A DNA stretch of 64,000 bases from Streptomyces griseoruber (GCF_001514205.1 NZ_KQ948765.1:681886-745885), one strand, 5' to 3'. Shown: positions 32,119 to 40,148, counted from the stretch's first letter. Numbers and translations: made by a program. Notes: a model not told the origin generated them from the sequence alone.

Positions 32119-33307
32119 CGAACACCGCCGCGATGTCGTCGGCGTTGTAGTCGGTGGGGTAGCTCCGTTCGACGCGCGGAGTGTTGTAGTGCTCGGTGAG
32201 CTTGTCGAAAAGCTCCTCGACGCGCACCGCCAGATAGCGACTGGTGGTCTGGATGTTGGTGTGCCGCAGGATGGCCTGCACCTCGGGCAGCGTGAGCTTG
32301 CCACCGTTGGCCATACGGCTCGCGGCGGTGTGCCGTAGGTCGTGAAGCGTCCAGTTGGTTCCCAGCACCTCGTTGGCGCGCTGCATGATGCGCCGCATCG
32401 CCCAGTAGGACAAGGGCCGGTCTGCCCCTCGGCGAGCCCGCCACAAGGGCTCGTCCGCGGGCGGGGTGCCGACCTCGTCAAGGTAGCGGGCCAACCGCAC
32501 GAACGCCTGCGGCGAGGCCGGAACAGGCTGACGCTCCCGCGACCCCTTCGAGATCACGTAGACGCGCTGGCCAGCCCAGTCCAGGTCACCGATGCCGACG
32601 CCGAGCAATTCCTCCGCGCGGGCCCCACTGGAGACGTAGAACTCCAGCAGGGCGCGGTCGCGCTCGCATCCCATGCGCTCGAACAGCTCGTCCCACAGAC
32701 GATCGGGGATCGACCTCGGCGGCCGGTCTGCCACCTTCTGGCGCAGCCGTGCCCGGCCCAGCACCGGCCTCGCCTCCAGCGGGCTGCGATGGGCCAGAGC
32801 GCGGCGCCGCTGCGGGGAGACAGGGACCGGGTTGGTGACCGGCCCGTTGCCCTGGTGAGCGTGGAATTCGTAGAACCCGCTCACCACCGACAGTGCGTGG
32901 TTGATGGTCCGTGGCGCGTAGCCGGCACGCAGGACCGGCTTCCCGGTGCGCAGGTTCACCGAGCCCGGGACCGGGCCACCAGCCGACTTGCGCTGTCGTT
33001 GAGGGTTCGGCGCTGTCCGCAGCCACCCGGCCAGCACCGCGGTCTCGGCCTCGGTCGCCCTCTCCCAACCGACCCCGAGCAGCCACAGCAAGCGGAACCA
33101 GCGCAGCAGCCCGTACCCGTAGCTGCGGACCGTCAGCGGGCTGCTGTCCTGCAGGGCCAAGTCCCTCAGGTACGCCGTGGCCGGTTCGATCTCGTCGTCG
33201 TACCCGTTGAGCACGATGTACGGAGGGTGCACCCTCCTCGCCCGAACTACAGTCCCGACACGGGGGACGTCCGCTCGCCCCTCCATCAGTTCATGTCGCA
33301 GGTCCAC
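32111..33307 (-). CDS. Tyrosine recombinase TR1 (GinA-like), nearest the element end
   Basis: A 398-aa integrase. The core-binding domain covers about residues 35-180 (T-V-R-S-Y-G-Y-G-L-L-R-W-F-R). The catalytic domain has Arg in S-S-G-A-R-A-E-E-L-L, the box H-D-L-R-H-T, then L-R-H-T-N-I-Q-T-T-S-R-Y-L-A with His and Tyr. All catalytic residues are present. GTG 33307 is chosen because AAGGAGAGG lies at good spacing before it; ATG 33286 has no such site. The gene starts only 55 bp inside the right attachment site and reads away from it, the usual position of the first integrase gene in a GInt. Confidence 0.88.
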   Translation of the reverse strand: MDLRHELMEGRADVPRVGTVVRARRVHPPYIVLNGYDDEIEPATAYLRDLALQDSSPLTVRSYGYGLLRWFRLLWLLGVGWERATEAETAVLAGWLRTAPNPQRQRKSAGGPVPGSVNLRTGKPVLRAGYAPRTINHALSVVSGFYEFHAHQGNGPVTNPVPVSPQRRRALAHRSPLEARPVLGRARLRQKVADRPPRSIPDRLWDELFERMGCERDRALLEFYVSSGARAEELLGVGIGDLDWAGQRVYVISKGSRERQPVPASPQAFVRLARYLDEVGTPPADEPLWRARRGADRPLSYWAMRRIMQRANEVLGTNWTLHDLRHTAASRMANGGKLTLPEVQAILRHTNIQTTSRYLAVRVEELFDKLTEHYNTPRVERSYPTDYNADDIAAVFGA

Positions 33308-33361
33308 TTGCCCTCTCCTTGTTGATCTCAGGTACCGACACCGAGACCAACGACGAGACGT

Positions 33362-33378
33362 AGTGCAGATAACTGTGC
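33362..33378 (+). repeat. Right end of the element (attR)
   Basis: AGTGCAGA (33362-33369) mirrors TCTGCACT at the left end, followed by TAACTG and the core TGC (33376-33378) that joins mug. The rebuilt empty site reads GGTGC-T-GCACC, itself a palindrome, and encodes V-L-H-L of mug. Confidence 0.72.
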
Positions 33379-33785
33379 ACCTGTCCGGGTTCACACCGAG
33401 GCTGATGAAACCGGCGGAGCAGGCGGAGCTGCCGGCGTACGGCCTCGGCATCACGAACGTCGTGGCGCGGGCGACCGCGCGGGCGGACGAGCTGAGCGCC
33501 GAGGAGTACCGCGAGGGCGGGCGGCTGCTGACGGAGAAGGTGACCCGGCTGACGCCCCGCTGGCTGGCGGTGGTCGGTGTGACGGCCTACCGGGCCGCCT
33601 TCGAGGACCGGAAGGCCTCGGTGGGGCCGCAGGAGCGGGTGATCGGGCAGACACGGGTGTGGGTGCTGCCGAATCCCAGCGGACTCAACGCCCACTGGAC
33701 CGCGGCGACGATGGCGGAGGAGTTCGCCCGGCTGCGGGTGGCGGCGCAGGACCGAGCGGCGCAGGACCGAGCGGCGCAGGACTGA
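33376..33785 (+). pseudogene. mug: 3' part of mug, resuming after the element
   Basis: From the codon for His in H-L-S-G-F-T-P the Mug frame continues to TGA 33783-33785: G-I-T-N-V-V-A-R-A-T, L-A-V-V-G-V-T-A-Y and the conserved W-V-L-P-N-P-S-G-L-N-A-H-W. Joined to 21217-21394 it gives a 585-nt frame (194 aa), the right length for the family. The C-terminus has picked up a 15-bp tandem repeat (R-A-A-Q-D units near 33750-33782). No ribosome site precedes this piece, so it is probably untranslated while the element is in place. Confidence 0.92.
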
Positions 33786-33792
33786 GCTGCGG

Positions 33793-34167
33793 TCAGGGCG
33801 GGTCGGTTTCGGTGACGACGAGGAGGAGTTCTATCTCGTCGTCCGGGTCGAGGTCGGCCACGCCCAGGGCGATCCAGCGGCCGTGGTCCGCGGCCTGCCA
33901 GAGGTACACGTCCGCGACGCGCAGGCTCAGTTCGGCCCAGGGCTCGGGTATCTCCTCGGTCGCGGTCCGCAGCCGTACCGTCTGCAGGCCGAGGTGCTCG
34001 GGCTCGCCCCATCTCCGCGTCAGTCTCCCGGCCAGGTCCTCCCTCTCCTCGTGGAACCGCCCCGCCTCCGCGCCCCGCACCGCGGCGTCCGCCGCCCTGA
34101 GACCATGACTGGTCGCTAAGGCGGCGGTGCGGTCGCCGGGGCCGGCGAGCAGCCTCTCGATGTCCAT
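33793..34167 (-). CDS. Hypothetical protein
   Basis: A 124-aa protein with no recognised domain. The N-terminal half is helical and charged; the C-terminal half looks like a small beta sheet (Q-T-V-R-L-R-T-A, V-A-D-V-Y-L-W, W-I-A-L-G-V-A-D-L, E-I-E-L-L-L-V-V-T). There is no signal peptide or membrane segment, so it is cytoplasmic. The ATG at 34167 is the only good start. It ends seven bases after the mug stop on the opposite strand. No function is proposed. Confidence 0.6.
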   Translation of the reverse strand: MDIERLLAGPGDRTAALATSHGLRAADAAVRGAEAGRFHEEREDLAGRLTRRWGEPEHLGLQTVRLRTATEEIPEPWAELSLRVADVYLWQAADHGRWIALGVADLDPDDEIELLLVVTETDPP

Positions 34168-34224
34168 GGATCCAGTAAACCCGCCGCCACTGACAATTGG
34201 CGGCCCGTCAGCGGACCGGTGCGC

Positions 34225-34947
34225 TCAGGCGTCCCGGCGGTGCAATCGCCAGGCCCCCGCGAGGAGTGCCGCCACCGCCCAGAGCGCGGCCACGGCGAGC
34301 CCCGTCCAGGGGCCCAGGGCGCCGTCCCACGTGCTGTGGAGCACCACTTGACCGGCCCGGTCGGGCAGGAAGTCCGCCGGGTTGCCGGACAGGTCACCCA
34401 GGACGAAGGACACGATGAGGAGAAACGGGATCAGGATGCTCAGCGTGGCCACGCCACTGCGCAGGACGGTCGTGAGACCGGCGGCGAGCAGGGCCATGAG
34501 CGTCAGGTAGACGGCACAGCCCAGGGCACCCCGCAGCCCCTGCGCCGGGCTCGGACCGGAGGGTGGCAGAGCGCCGCCCAGCGCCGCCGTCACCAGGCCG
34601 GTCGCCAGTGCGACGACGAGCACCGGCAGGGCGACCACCGCCAGCTTGGCGGCGAACCAGCGGCCCCGGTGGGGCACCGAGGCCAGCGACACCCGCAGGG
34701 CACCGTTCCGGAACTCGCCGGAGACGGCGGTCGTGCCGAAGGCGATGGCCGCGATCTGCCCGAAGCTCACGCCGAAGAAGGCGGAGAAGAGCGGGTCCGA
34801 GTCCGTGCCGTCGGTGCCCGACGCGGCCAGTGCGGAGAACGCGACGGTGGTGAGCGGAATCGCGCAGAGGGCGCCGATCTGCGACCGGAGCGTACGCGTC
34901 TTGATCCATTCGGTGTGGAGTGCGGGCGTGAAGGACGAGGTGCGCAC
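34225..34947 (-). CDS. ABC-2 type transporter permease
   Basis: A 240-aa protein with six hydrophobic segments. The first follows W-I-K-T-R-T-L-R, and later ones include F-G-V-S-F-G-Q-I-A-A-I-A-F-G-T-T-A-V and a C-terminal W-A-V-A-A-L-L-A-G. E-F-R-N-G-A-L-R-V-S-L-A after the second segment is the coupling-helix region of antibiotic-type ABC-2 permeases. Its start is two bases after the ATPase stop. It is probably co-transcribed with the ATPase and functionally linked to the adjacent sensor kinase system. The substrate is unknown. Confidence 0.88.
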   Translation of the reverse strand: MRTSSFTPALHTEWIKTRTLRSQIGALCAIPLTTVAFSALAASGTDGTDSDPLFSAFFGVSFGQIAAIAFGTTAVSGEFRNGALRVSLASVPHRGRWFAAKLAVVALPVLVVALATGLVTAALGGALPPSGPSPAQGLRGALGCAVYLTLMALLAAGLTTVLRSGVATLSILIPFLLIVSFVLGDLSGNPADFLPDRAGQVVLHSTWDGALGPWTGLAVAALWAVAALLAGAWRLHRRDA

Positions 34948-34949
34948 GG

Positions 34950-35882
34950 TCAGGCCTCCTGGTGCCGAAGGTGCTGCGGGGCCGCGAACTCCGCGTCGGC
35001 GGCGGTGAGGTCGAGGTAGGCCTGCTCCAGCGTGCCTTCCTCCGTGGTCAGTTCGAGCAGGGGGACTCCGGCCGCGGAGACCAGCGGGCCGATGTCGTCC
35101 ACGCGCGCGTGGGACACGGTCCAGTGCCCCTCGGGGTGTTCCACGGCCTCGTGGCCGTGCCGGGCGAGTGCGGTCCGCAGGGCGGCGGGATCCGTCGTAC
35201 GGATGCGGACGCGGGGGTGCACACGCGCGTCGATGAAGTCCCGCATCGGGGTGTCGGCCAGCAGGCGGCCCCGGCCGAGGACGACGAGGTGGTCGGCGAA
35301 GGAGGCGGTCTCGTTCATGAGGTGGCTGGAGACCAGCACGGTGCGGCCCTCGGCGGCCAGTGCGCGCAGCAGTCCGCGGATCCAGACGATGCCTTCGGGG
35401 TCGAGGCCGTTGGACGGTTCGTCGAGCAGGACCACCTCGGGGTCGCCGAGCAGGGCGGCGGCGATGCCGAGGCGCTGGCGCATGCCGAGGGAGTACGTCC
35501 TCACCCGTCGGCGGGCGGCCGGGGCGAGGCCGGTCTCCGCCAGGACCTCGTCCACCCGGTCGGCGGCGATGCGGTTGCTCACCGCGAGCGCGAGGAGGTG
35601 GTCACGGCCGGTGCGGGAGCCGTGCGCGGCCTGTGGGTCGAGCAGGGCGCCCACCCGGCGCAGGGGGTCCGCGAGGGTGACGTAGGGGCGGCCGCCGACG
35701 GTGGCGGTGCCGGAGGTCGGCCGGTCGAGGCCGAGGAGGAGGCGCAGGGTGGTGGACTTGCCGGCGCCGTTGGGGCCGAGGAAGCCCGTGACCCGGCCGG
35801 GCAGGACCTGGAAGCTGAGCCGGTCGACGGCGCGCCGGGAGCCGTACTCCTTGGTGAGGTCGTGGACGTCGATGCTGGTCAT
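34950..35882 (-). CDS. ABC transporter ATP-binding protein (drug-exporter type)
   Basis: A 310-aa ATPase. Walker A is G-P-N-G-A-G-K-S-T (about residue 37), the signature reads Y-S-L-G-M-R-Q-R-L (a drug-type L-G-M-R-Q-R variant), Walker B is V-V-L-L-D-E-P-S-N-G-L-D, and the H loop is V-S-S-H-L. The C-terminal 95 residues form the DUF4162-like regulatory tail. Such ATPases pair with ABC-2 permeases in antimicrobial-peptide or drug resistance. ATG 35882 (M-T-S-I-D-V-H-D-L-T-K) fits the domain start; the ORF extends further but runs into the divergent promoter. Confidence 0.92.
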   Translation of the reverse strand: MTSIDVHDLTKEYGSRRAVDRLSFQVLPGRVTGFLGPNGAGKSTTLRLLLGLDRPTSGTATVGGRPYVTLADPLRRVGALLDPQAAHGSRTGRDHLLALAVSNRIAADRVDEVLAETGLAPAARRRVRTYSLGMRQRLGIAAALLGDPEVVLLDEPSNGLDPEGIVWIRGLLRALAAEGRTVLVSSHLMNETASFADHLVVLGRGRLLADTPMRDFIDARVHPRVRIRTTDPAALRTALARHGHEAVEHPEGHWTVSHARVDDIGPLVSAAGVPLLELTTEEGTLEQAYLDLTAADAEFAAPQHLRHQEA

Positions 35883-35917
35883 GGCCACGACTCTGGCCGC
35901 CGACCGGGGTGCCGGGC

Positions 35918-35957
35918 CTCCCCCGGCCGGGGAGAGCGTCTCCCCCGCTCGGGGGAG
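35918..35957. promoter_or_regulatory. Tandem CTCCCC/GGGGAG palindromes between ABC exporter and sensor kinase
   Basis: A near-perfect palindrome CTCCCCCGGCCGGGGAG (35918-35934) and a perfect one, CTCCCCC-GCTC-GGGGGAG (35940-35957), stand two helical turns apart in the 110-bp divergent promoter. They are good candidates for binding sites of the response regulator encoded downstream, controlling both the transporter and the two-component genes. Confidence 0.55.
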
Positions 35958-35992
35958 GTCCGTTGTCGGTGGGGCCTGGCAGGCTTGTCCGC

Positions 35993-37147
35993 ATGGGCCG
36001 CTTGCCGTGCCCGCTGCTGCGGGGGACGACGTACACACGACTGCTGCACCTGTGGGTGCCGATGCTGGTCGTGAGCTTCTGGATGTTCATCGACCCGTCC
36101 CGGCCGTGGGTGCCGGCGCTGGTCCTCGTCCCGGTCGGGCTGATCCCGGGCGTGCGCAGGGGCGAGGGCGTGCAGGCCCGGCTGCTGCTCCTGCCCGGCG
36201 AGGCCGGCTCCGGCTTCTCGGTGGCCCCGTCCGCGACCTGGCGCGACCGGCTGCGCACGGTGCTGTGGCTCGAACTGCGCATGCTGCTGGGCGCGTTGAC
36301 GATGTTCGCCTGCGTCTGGCTGCCCGTCCTGTGCTACGAGCTGATCCGCGCCGCCCTCGGTCACCCGGGCGGTGGCATCCCCCTCGTGCGGGACGCCCCC
36401 GGCCACTGGGCGTGGGCGCTCCTCGCTCCCCTGCCCCTCTTCGTGCTGTACGGCGTGGTGGTCGGCCTCGGCCGGCTGGTCACCGCGGCCGCCCGGGCCC
36501 TCCTCGGTCCCTCGGCCGCCGAACGGCTCGCCGCTCTGGAGGAACGGACCGAGCAGTTGCTGGAGCGCACCCGTATCGCGCGGGAACTGCACGACTCCAT
36601 CGGGCACGCGCTGACGGTGGCGGTGGTGCAGGCGGGCGCGGCGCGGGCGGCCGGCGACGCGGAGTTCACCGACCGGGCGCTGGCGGCGATCGAGGACACG
36701 GGGCGGTCGGCGCTCGCGGATCTGGAGCGGGTGCTCGGGGTGCTGCGTGAGGCGGAGCGTCCGGTGAGCGCCAGGCCCACGCTCGCCGAGGCCGACCGGC
36801 TCCTGGAGTCCGCGCGGATGTCCGGAGCGCAGCTCGACGCCGAGCTGAGCGGCCCGCTGGACACCGTGCCGGGGCCGGTGTCCCGGGAGGGCTACCGGAT
36901 CCTTCAGGAGGCGCTGACCAACGTGCTGCGGCACGCGGGAGCCGTCCCGGTCAGGGTCCGCGTGGGCGTCGCGGAGGACACCCTGCGTCTGGAGGTGCGC
37001 AATCCGCTGGCGGCCGGCATACCGGGCCCCGGCCGGGGCAGCGGGCTGCGCGGGATCCGTGAGCGCGCGGCCCTGCTCGGGGGACACGCCTCGACCGGGC
37101 CGGACGCGGGCGACTGGGAGGTGCGTGCGGAACTGCCGCTGCGCTGA
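35993..37147 (+). CDS. Two-component sensor histidine kinase (NarL-partner, HisKA_3)
   Basis: A 384-aa protein. The N-terminal half has about four membrane segments in two pairs (H-L-W-V-P-M-L-V-V-S-F-W-M-F near 20, W-V-P-A-L-V-L-V-P-V near 43, further ones near 100 and 150). The phosphoacceptor His is in I-A-R-E-L-H-D-S-I-G-H (about residue 200). The HATPase region includes Q-E-A-L-T-N-V-L-R-H-A-G and G-S-G-L-R-G-I-R-E-R. There is no separate sensor domain, so it may sense through the membrane helices or the adjacent transporter. It is followed by its regulator after 14 bases. Confidence 0.92.
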   Translation: MGRLPCPLLRGTTYTRLLHLWVPMLVVSFWMFIDPSRPWVPALVLVPVGLIPGVRRGEGVQARLLLLPGEAGSGFSVAPSATWRDRLRTVLWLELRMLLGALTMFACVWLPVLCYELIRAALGHPGGGIPLVRDAPGHWAWALLAPLPLFVLYGVVVGLGRLVTAAARALLGPSAAERLAALEERTEQLLERTRIARELHDSIGHALTVAVVQAGAARAAGDAEFTDRALAAIEDTGRSALADLERVLGVLREAERPVSARPTLAEADRLLESARMSGAQLDAELSGPLDTVPGPVSREGYRILQEALTNVLRHAGAVPVRVRVGVAEDTLRLEVRNPLAAGIPGPGRGSGLRGIRERAALLGGHASTGPDAGDWEVRAELPLR

Positions 37148-37161
37148 TCTACGCTGGCCGG

Positions 37162-37824
37162 ATGGCGGTGACCGTACTCCTCGTCGACGACGAACCCCTG
37201 GTCCGTGCGGGTCTGCGGGCCGTGCTGGAGGCGCAGGGCGACATCGAGGTCGTGGGCGAGGCGGCGGACGGGGCCGCGGTGATCCCGCTGGTGCGGCGGC
37301 TGCGGCCCGACGTGGTCGCCATGGACGTCCGTATGCCGCTGATGGACGGCATCGAGGCCACCCGCGCGGTGCTGCGGACGGTGGACGGGCCGCCGAAGAT
37401 CCTGGTCGTGACGACCTTCGAGAACGACGAGTACGTGTACGAGGCGCTGCGGGCGGGCGCGGACGGGTTCCTGCTGAAGCGGGCCCGGCCCGCCGAGATC
37501 GTGCACGCGGTGCGGCTGGTCGCGGAGGGCGAGTCGCTGCTGTTCCCGGCGTCGGTGCGGCGGCTGGCCGCCGAGTACGGCGAGGCGGGCGGCGACCGGG
37601 CGGCCCGGGACACCCTGGAGCGGGCCCGGCTGACCGGGCGGGAGGCCGAGGTGCTGCGGCTGATGACCCGCGGGCTGTCCAACGCGGAGATCGCCGAACA
37701 GCTGGTGGTGGGCACGGAGACGGTGAAGTCCCACGTGAGCGCGGTGCTGGCGAAGCTGGGGGCGCGGGACCGCGTCCAGGCGGTGATCACGGCGTACGAG
37801 TCGGGCTTCGTGGCGCCCGGTTGA
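37162..37824 (+). CDS. NarL/FixJ-family response regulator
   Basis: A 220-aa protein. The receiver domain (1-120) has the acidic pair in L-L-V-D-D-E-P, the phospho-Asp in V-A-M-D-V-R-M-P (about 55) and the conserved Lys in F-L-L-K-R (about 105). The LuxR helix-turn-helix is L-T-G-R-E-A-E-V-L-R-L-M followed by S-N-A-E-I-A-E-Q-L and T-V-K-S-H-V. It is the cognate regulator of the preceding kinase. Likely targets are the palindromes at 35918-35957. The short intergenic spacing to the kinase implies one transcript. Confidence 0.94.
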   Translation: MAVTVLLVDDEPLVRAGLRAVLEAQGDIEVVGEAADGAAVIPLVRRLRPDVVAMDVRMPLMDGIEATRAVLRTVDGPPKILVVTTFENDEYVYEALRAGADGFLLKRARPAEIVHAVRLVAEGESLLFPASVRRLAAEYGEAGGDRAARDTLERARLTGREAEVLRLMTRGLSNAEIAEQLVVGTETVKSHVSAVLAKLGARDRVQAVITAYESGFVAPG

Positions 37825-37922
37825 GACGCTGTGTGACGGCGTCCGTACGGATTCCGCCCTCGCCCGGATCGTCCCCGCCGAGTACGATCCGCCCAACACG
37901 CGCACGAGCTGGAGGACGGACG

Positions 37923-39080
37923 TTGGGGCGGCTGACCGGCGGGGATCCCTCGCTCTTGCGCAGGATCAACTCCGCGGTGGTGCTGCACGCGCTGCGTGCC
38001 ACGGACTGCGCGACGCTCACGGAGATCACCCGGGTGACCGGGCTGTCCCGGCCGACCGTCGAAGGGGTCGTCGAGGATCTCATCGGGGCGGGACTCGTCG
38101 TGGAGAAGGCGGCCGACGAGAGTGTCGCCCGGCGGCAGGGGCGGCCGGCGCGGCGGTTCCGGTTCCGTGCGGAGGCCGGGCATCTGCTGGGCCTGGAGAT
38201 CGGCCCGCACCGGGTGGCGGCGCTGCTGGCCGACCTGGACGGGCGGCTGCTGGGCTCGCAGGCCAAGGACGTCGACGAGACGGCGTCCGCGGACGAGCGG
38301 CTGGAGCGGCTGCGCACCGCGGTCGCCGAACTGCTGCGCCGGGCGGGCGTGCCGCGAGACTCCCTGCGGGCGGTCGGAGTCGCCACCCCCGGCATAGTCG
38401 AGGCGGACGGGACCGTGCGGCTGGGCACGGCGCTGCCCGAGTGGACGGGACTGCGGCTGGGCGACCGGCTGAGCCGTTCCTTCAAGTGCCCGGTGCTGGT
38501 GGAGAACGACGCCAACGCGGCGGCCGTCGCCGAGCACTGGAAGGGGTCGGCCACCGAGTCCGACGACGTCGTGTTCGTGCTGGCCGGGCTGAGCCCGGGC
38601 GCCGGGTCGCTGATCGGCGGGCGGCTGCACCGGGGGTACGGCGGGGCGGCCGGGGAGATCGGGGCGCTGCATCTGCTGGGCCGGGAGGTGACCCCGGAGA
38701 CGCTGCTGTCCACGACGGGTGAGCCGCTGCATCCGCTGGACGAGCAGGCGGTGGCCAAGGTGTTCGCCCGGGCCCGTGAGGGCGACGAGCAGGCGCGGGC
38801 GGCCGTGGACCGGTTCATCCAGCGGCTCGTCCACGACGTGGCGGCGCTGGTGCTCGCCCTCGATCCGGAGCTGGTCGTCGTCGGCGGCTGGGCGGCCGGG
38901 ATCGACGGCGTACTGGAGCCGCTGCGGCGGGAGTTGGCGCGCTACTGTCTGCGGCCGCCGCGGGTGGCGCTGTCGATCCTGGGCGAGGCGGCGGTGGCGA
39001 CGGGGGCGCTGCGGCTGGCGCTGGACCATGTCGAGGAGCAGCTGTTCGCGGTGGAGGGGACGGTGACGGCCCGGAGGTGA
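37923..39080 (+). CDS. ROK-family transcriptional regulator
   Basis: A 385-aa protein. The N-terminal winged helix (about 10-80) includes I-T-R-V-T-G-L-S-R-P-T-V. The ROK domain follows with G-V-A-T-P-G-I-V, V-E-N-D-A-N-A-A-A and a glycine-rich G-G-A-A-G-E-I-G. The usual zinc motif CxCGxxGC is absent, and the E-I-G-H His is Ala, so kinase activity is unlikely; this is a sugar-sensing repressor at most. TTG 37923 is supported by GGAGGA six bases upstream. The target is unknown. A strong bidirectional terminator follows. Confidence 0.9.
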   Translation: MGRLTGGDPSLLRRINSAVVLHALRATDCATLTEITRVTGLSRPTVEGVVEDLIGAGLVVEKAADESVARRQGRPARRFRFRAEAGHLLGLEIGPHRVAALLADLDGRLLGSQAKDVDETASADERLERLRTAVAELLRRAGVPRDSLRAVGVATPGIVEADGTVRLGTALPEWTGLRLGDRLSRSFKCPVLVENDANAAAVAEHWKGSATESDDVVFVLAGLSPGAGSLIGGRLHRGYGGAAGEIGALHLLGREVTPETLLSTTGEPLHPLDEQAVAKVFARAREGDEQARAAVDRFIQRLVHDVAALVLALDPELVVVGGWAAGIDGVLEPLRRELARYCLRPPRVALSILGEAAVATGALRLALDHVEEQLFAVEGTVTARR

Positions 39081-39147
39081 GGGCGTCGCCGGCGGGAACG
39101 TACCGCACCGGCGCCTCGGTGACGGGACGTCACCCGGGGAACGCGTC

Positions 39148-39173
39148 GCGCCCCGGAGGGAGTTCCGGGGCGC
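39148..39173. terminator. Bidirectional intrinsic-type hairpin
   Basis: GCGCCCCGGA (39148-39157) and TCCGGGGCGC (39164-39173) form a perfect ten-base stem with a six-base loop between the convergent ROK and GntR genes. It lacks a U tract, as many Streptomyces terminators do. Confidence 0.7.
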
Positions 39174-39185
39174 GGGCCTCGGGCG

Positions 39186-39953
39186 TCAGGAGGCCTGGCG
39201 TTCCGGTTCCGGGCCGTGGTGAATCTCCACCCCTCCCGAGGCGCCGAACGTCAGGCGGCACGTGTCAGCGCGGTACGTGGCGACGGAGAGGGCGGCGGTA
39301 CGGCCCCCCGCGAAGAAGCGGGTGGTGACGACGAGGACGGGGGCGCCGGGCAGCCGGTCGAGTTCCCTGGCGTCGTCCGCGCGGGCCGAGCCCAGCTCCA
39401 CGGCGCGGTCCTGGGCCTGGAGTTCCAGGTGCTGCAGTTCGCGCAGCACCGCACGCGCGCGTGCCGCCTCGGACGGGGTGTCGATCGCGGCCAGGTCGGG
39501 CACCGAGGCCGCCGGGACGTAGAGGAGTTCGGCGGCGACCGGCTGGCCGTGGGAGACACGCGAGCGGCGCACCACGTGTACGGCCTGCTCGCGGGGGGTC
39601 TCCAGGGCCGTGGCGACGGCGGCGGGCGGGACCGCGAGGGCGCAGTCGACGCAGCTCCAGGCGTCGTCCCCGCCGCCCGGCCAGCCCTGGCGGTCCGAGC
39701 CGACGGCGACGCCCATCCGGGGCGGTGCGACGGTCGTGCCGACGCCCCGGCGGCGCTGGAGCCGGCCTTCCAGTTCGAGCTGCTCCAGGGCCTGGCGCAG
39801 CGTCGCACGGGCGACACCGAAGCGGGCGGCCAGATCGCGCTCGTTCGGCAGGATCTCGCCGACGGAGAACTCGGAGTCGAGCGCCTCGCTGAGCACGGTC
39901 TTGAGATGCCAGTACTTCGGTTCCGGTACCGATTCCAGTTGCGTGGTCCCCAC
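39186..39953 (-). CDS. GntR-family regulator (HutC/UTRA type)
   Basis: A 255-aa protein. The winged helix (about 10-80) contains L-P-N-E-R-D-L-A-A-R-F-G-V-A-R-A-T-L-R-Q-A and the wing R-R-R-G-V-G-T. The C-terminal UTRA ligand domain (about 100-245) ends T-A-A-L-S-V-A-T-Y-R-A-D-T-C-R-L-T-F. GTG 39953 is chosen because GGAGGA precedes it; an upstream extension to 40049 adds unrelated residues. DasR-like proteins in this family sense phosphorylated sugars, but the ligand here is unknown. The AT-rich upstream region (39990-40030) is the likely promoter. Confidence 0.9.
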   Translation of the reverse strand: MGTTQLESVPEPKYWHLKTVLSEALDSEFSVGEILPNERDLAARFGVARATLRQALEQLELEGRLQRRRGVGTTVAPPRMGVAVGSDRQGWPGGGDDAWSCVDCALAVPPAAVATALETPREQAVHVVRRSRVSHGQPVAAELLYVPAASVPDLAAIDTPSEAARARAVLRELQHLELQAQDRAVELGSARADDARELDRLPGAPVLVVTTRFFAGGRTAALSVATYRADTCRLTFGASGGVEIHHGPEPERQAS

Positions 39954-40148
39954 CCTGTCCTCCGCAATCGCCGTGGTCCGGCGGCGTATTTCGCGCCCTT
40001 GTTTATTAAAGGTTGTTGTACTTCTCTGCGACCATAGGGCGGCCCCCATCCATGGTCAAGACCAATCAGCGCGGTGCTGTCCGGGCGGAATCCGGGCTCC
40101 CGGCACACAATGACCGAGTCGGCAGTGGTCCGGAAACGGGAGGTCGTC

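Larger units (their letters stand above)
21392..33378. mobile_element. GInt-like integrative element inserted in mug
   Basis: About 11,984 bp lie between two halves of mug that rejoin in frame at a shared TGC (21392-21394 and 33376-33378). The right part, read leftward, encodes tyrosine recombinases TR1 (398 aa), TR2 (688 aa) and TR3 (broken), a 114-aa HTH protein, an 818-aa zinc-ribbon protein and a SUKH-like protein, most overlapping by 4-8 bp. Cargo (folD, methyltransferase) lies to the left. From memory, GInts have a terminal ginABCD operon of three integrases plus a small HTH protein, then cargo, and insert site-specifically without large repeats; the match is close. Tn554 (inserting in radC) and recombinase-in-trio elements are the alternatives. 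The 280 bp from 21395 to 21674 hold the left end and no gene. Confidence 0.85.

Noticed and set aside
21392..33378. Classical integrative plasmid (AICE) or prophage
   Set aside because: No tRNA attachment site, no replication initiator, FtsK-like transfer gene, or phage structural gene is present; the integrases are multiple and of the gin/Tn554 kind.
21392..33378. Canonical recombinase-in-trio (RIT) element
   Set aside because: Three recombinases are present, but the 688-aa middle one, the HTH gene after the third and the cargo fit a GInt better; RIT remains an alternative.
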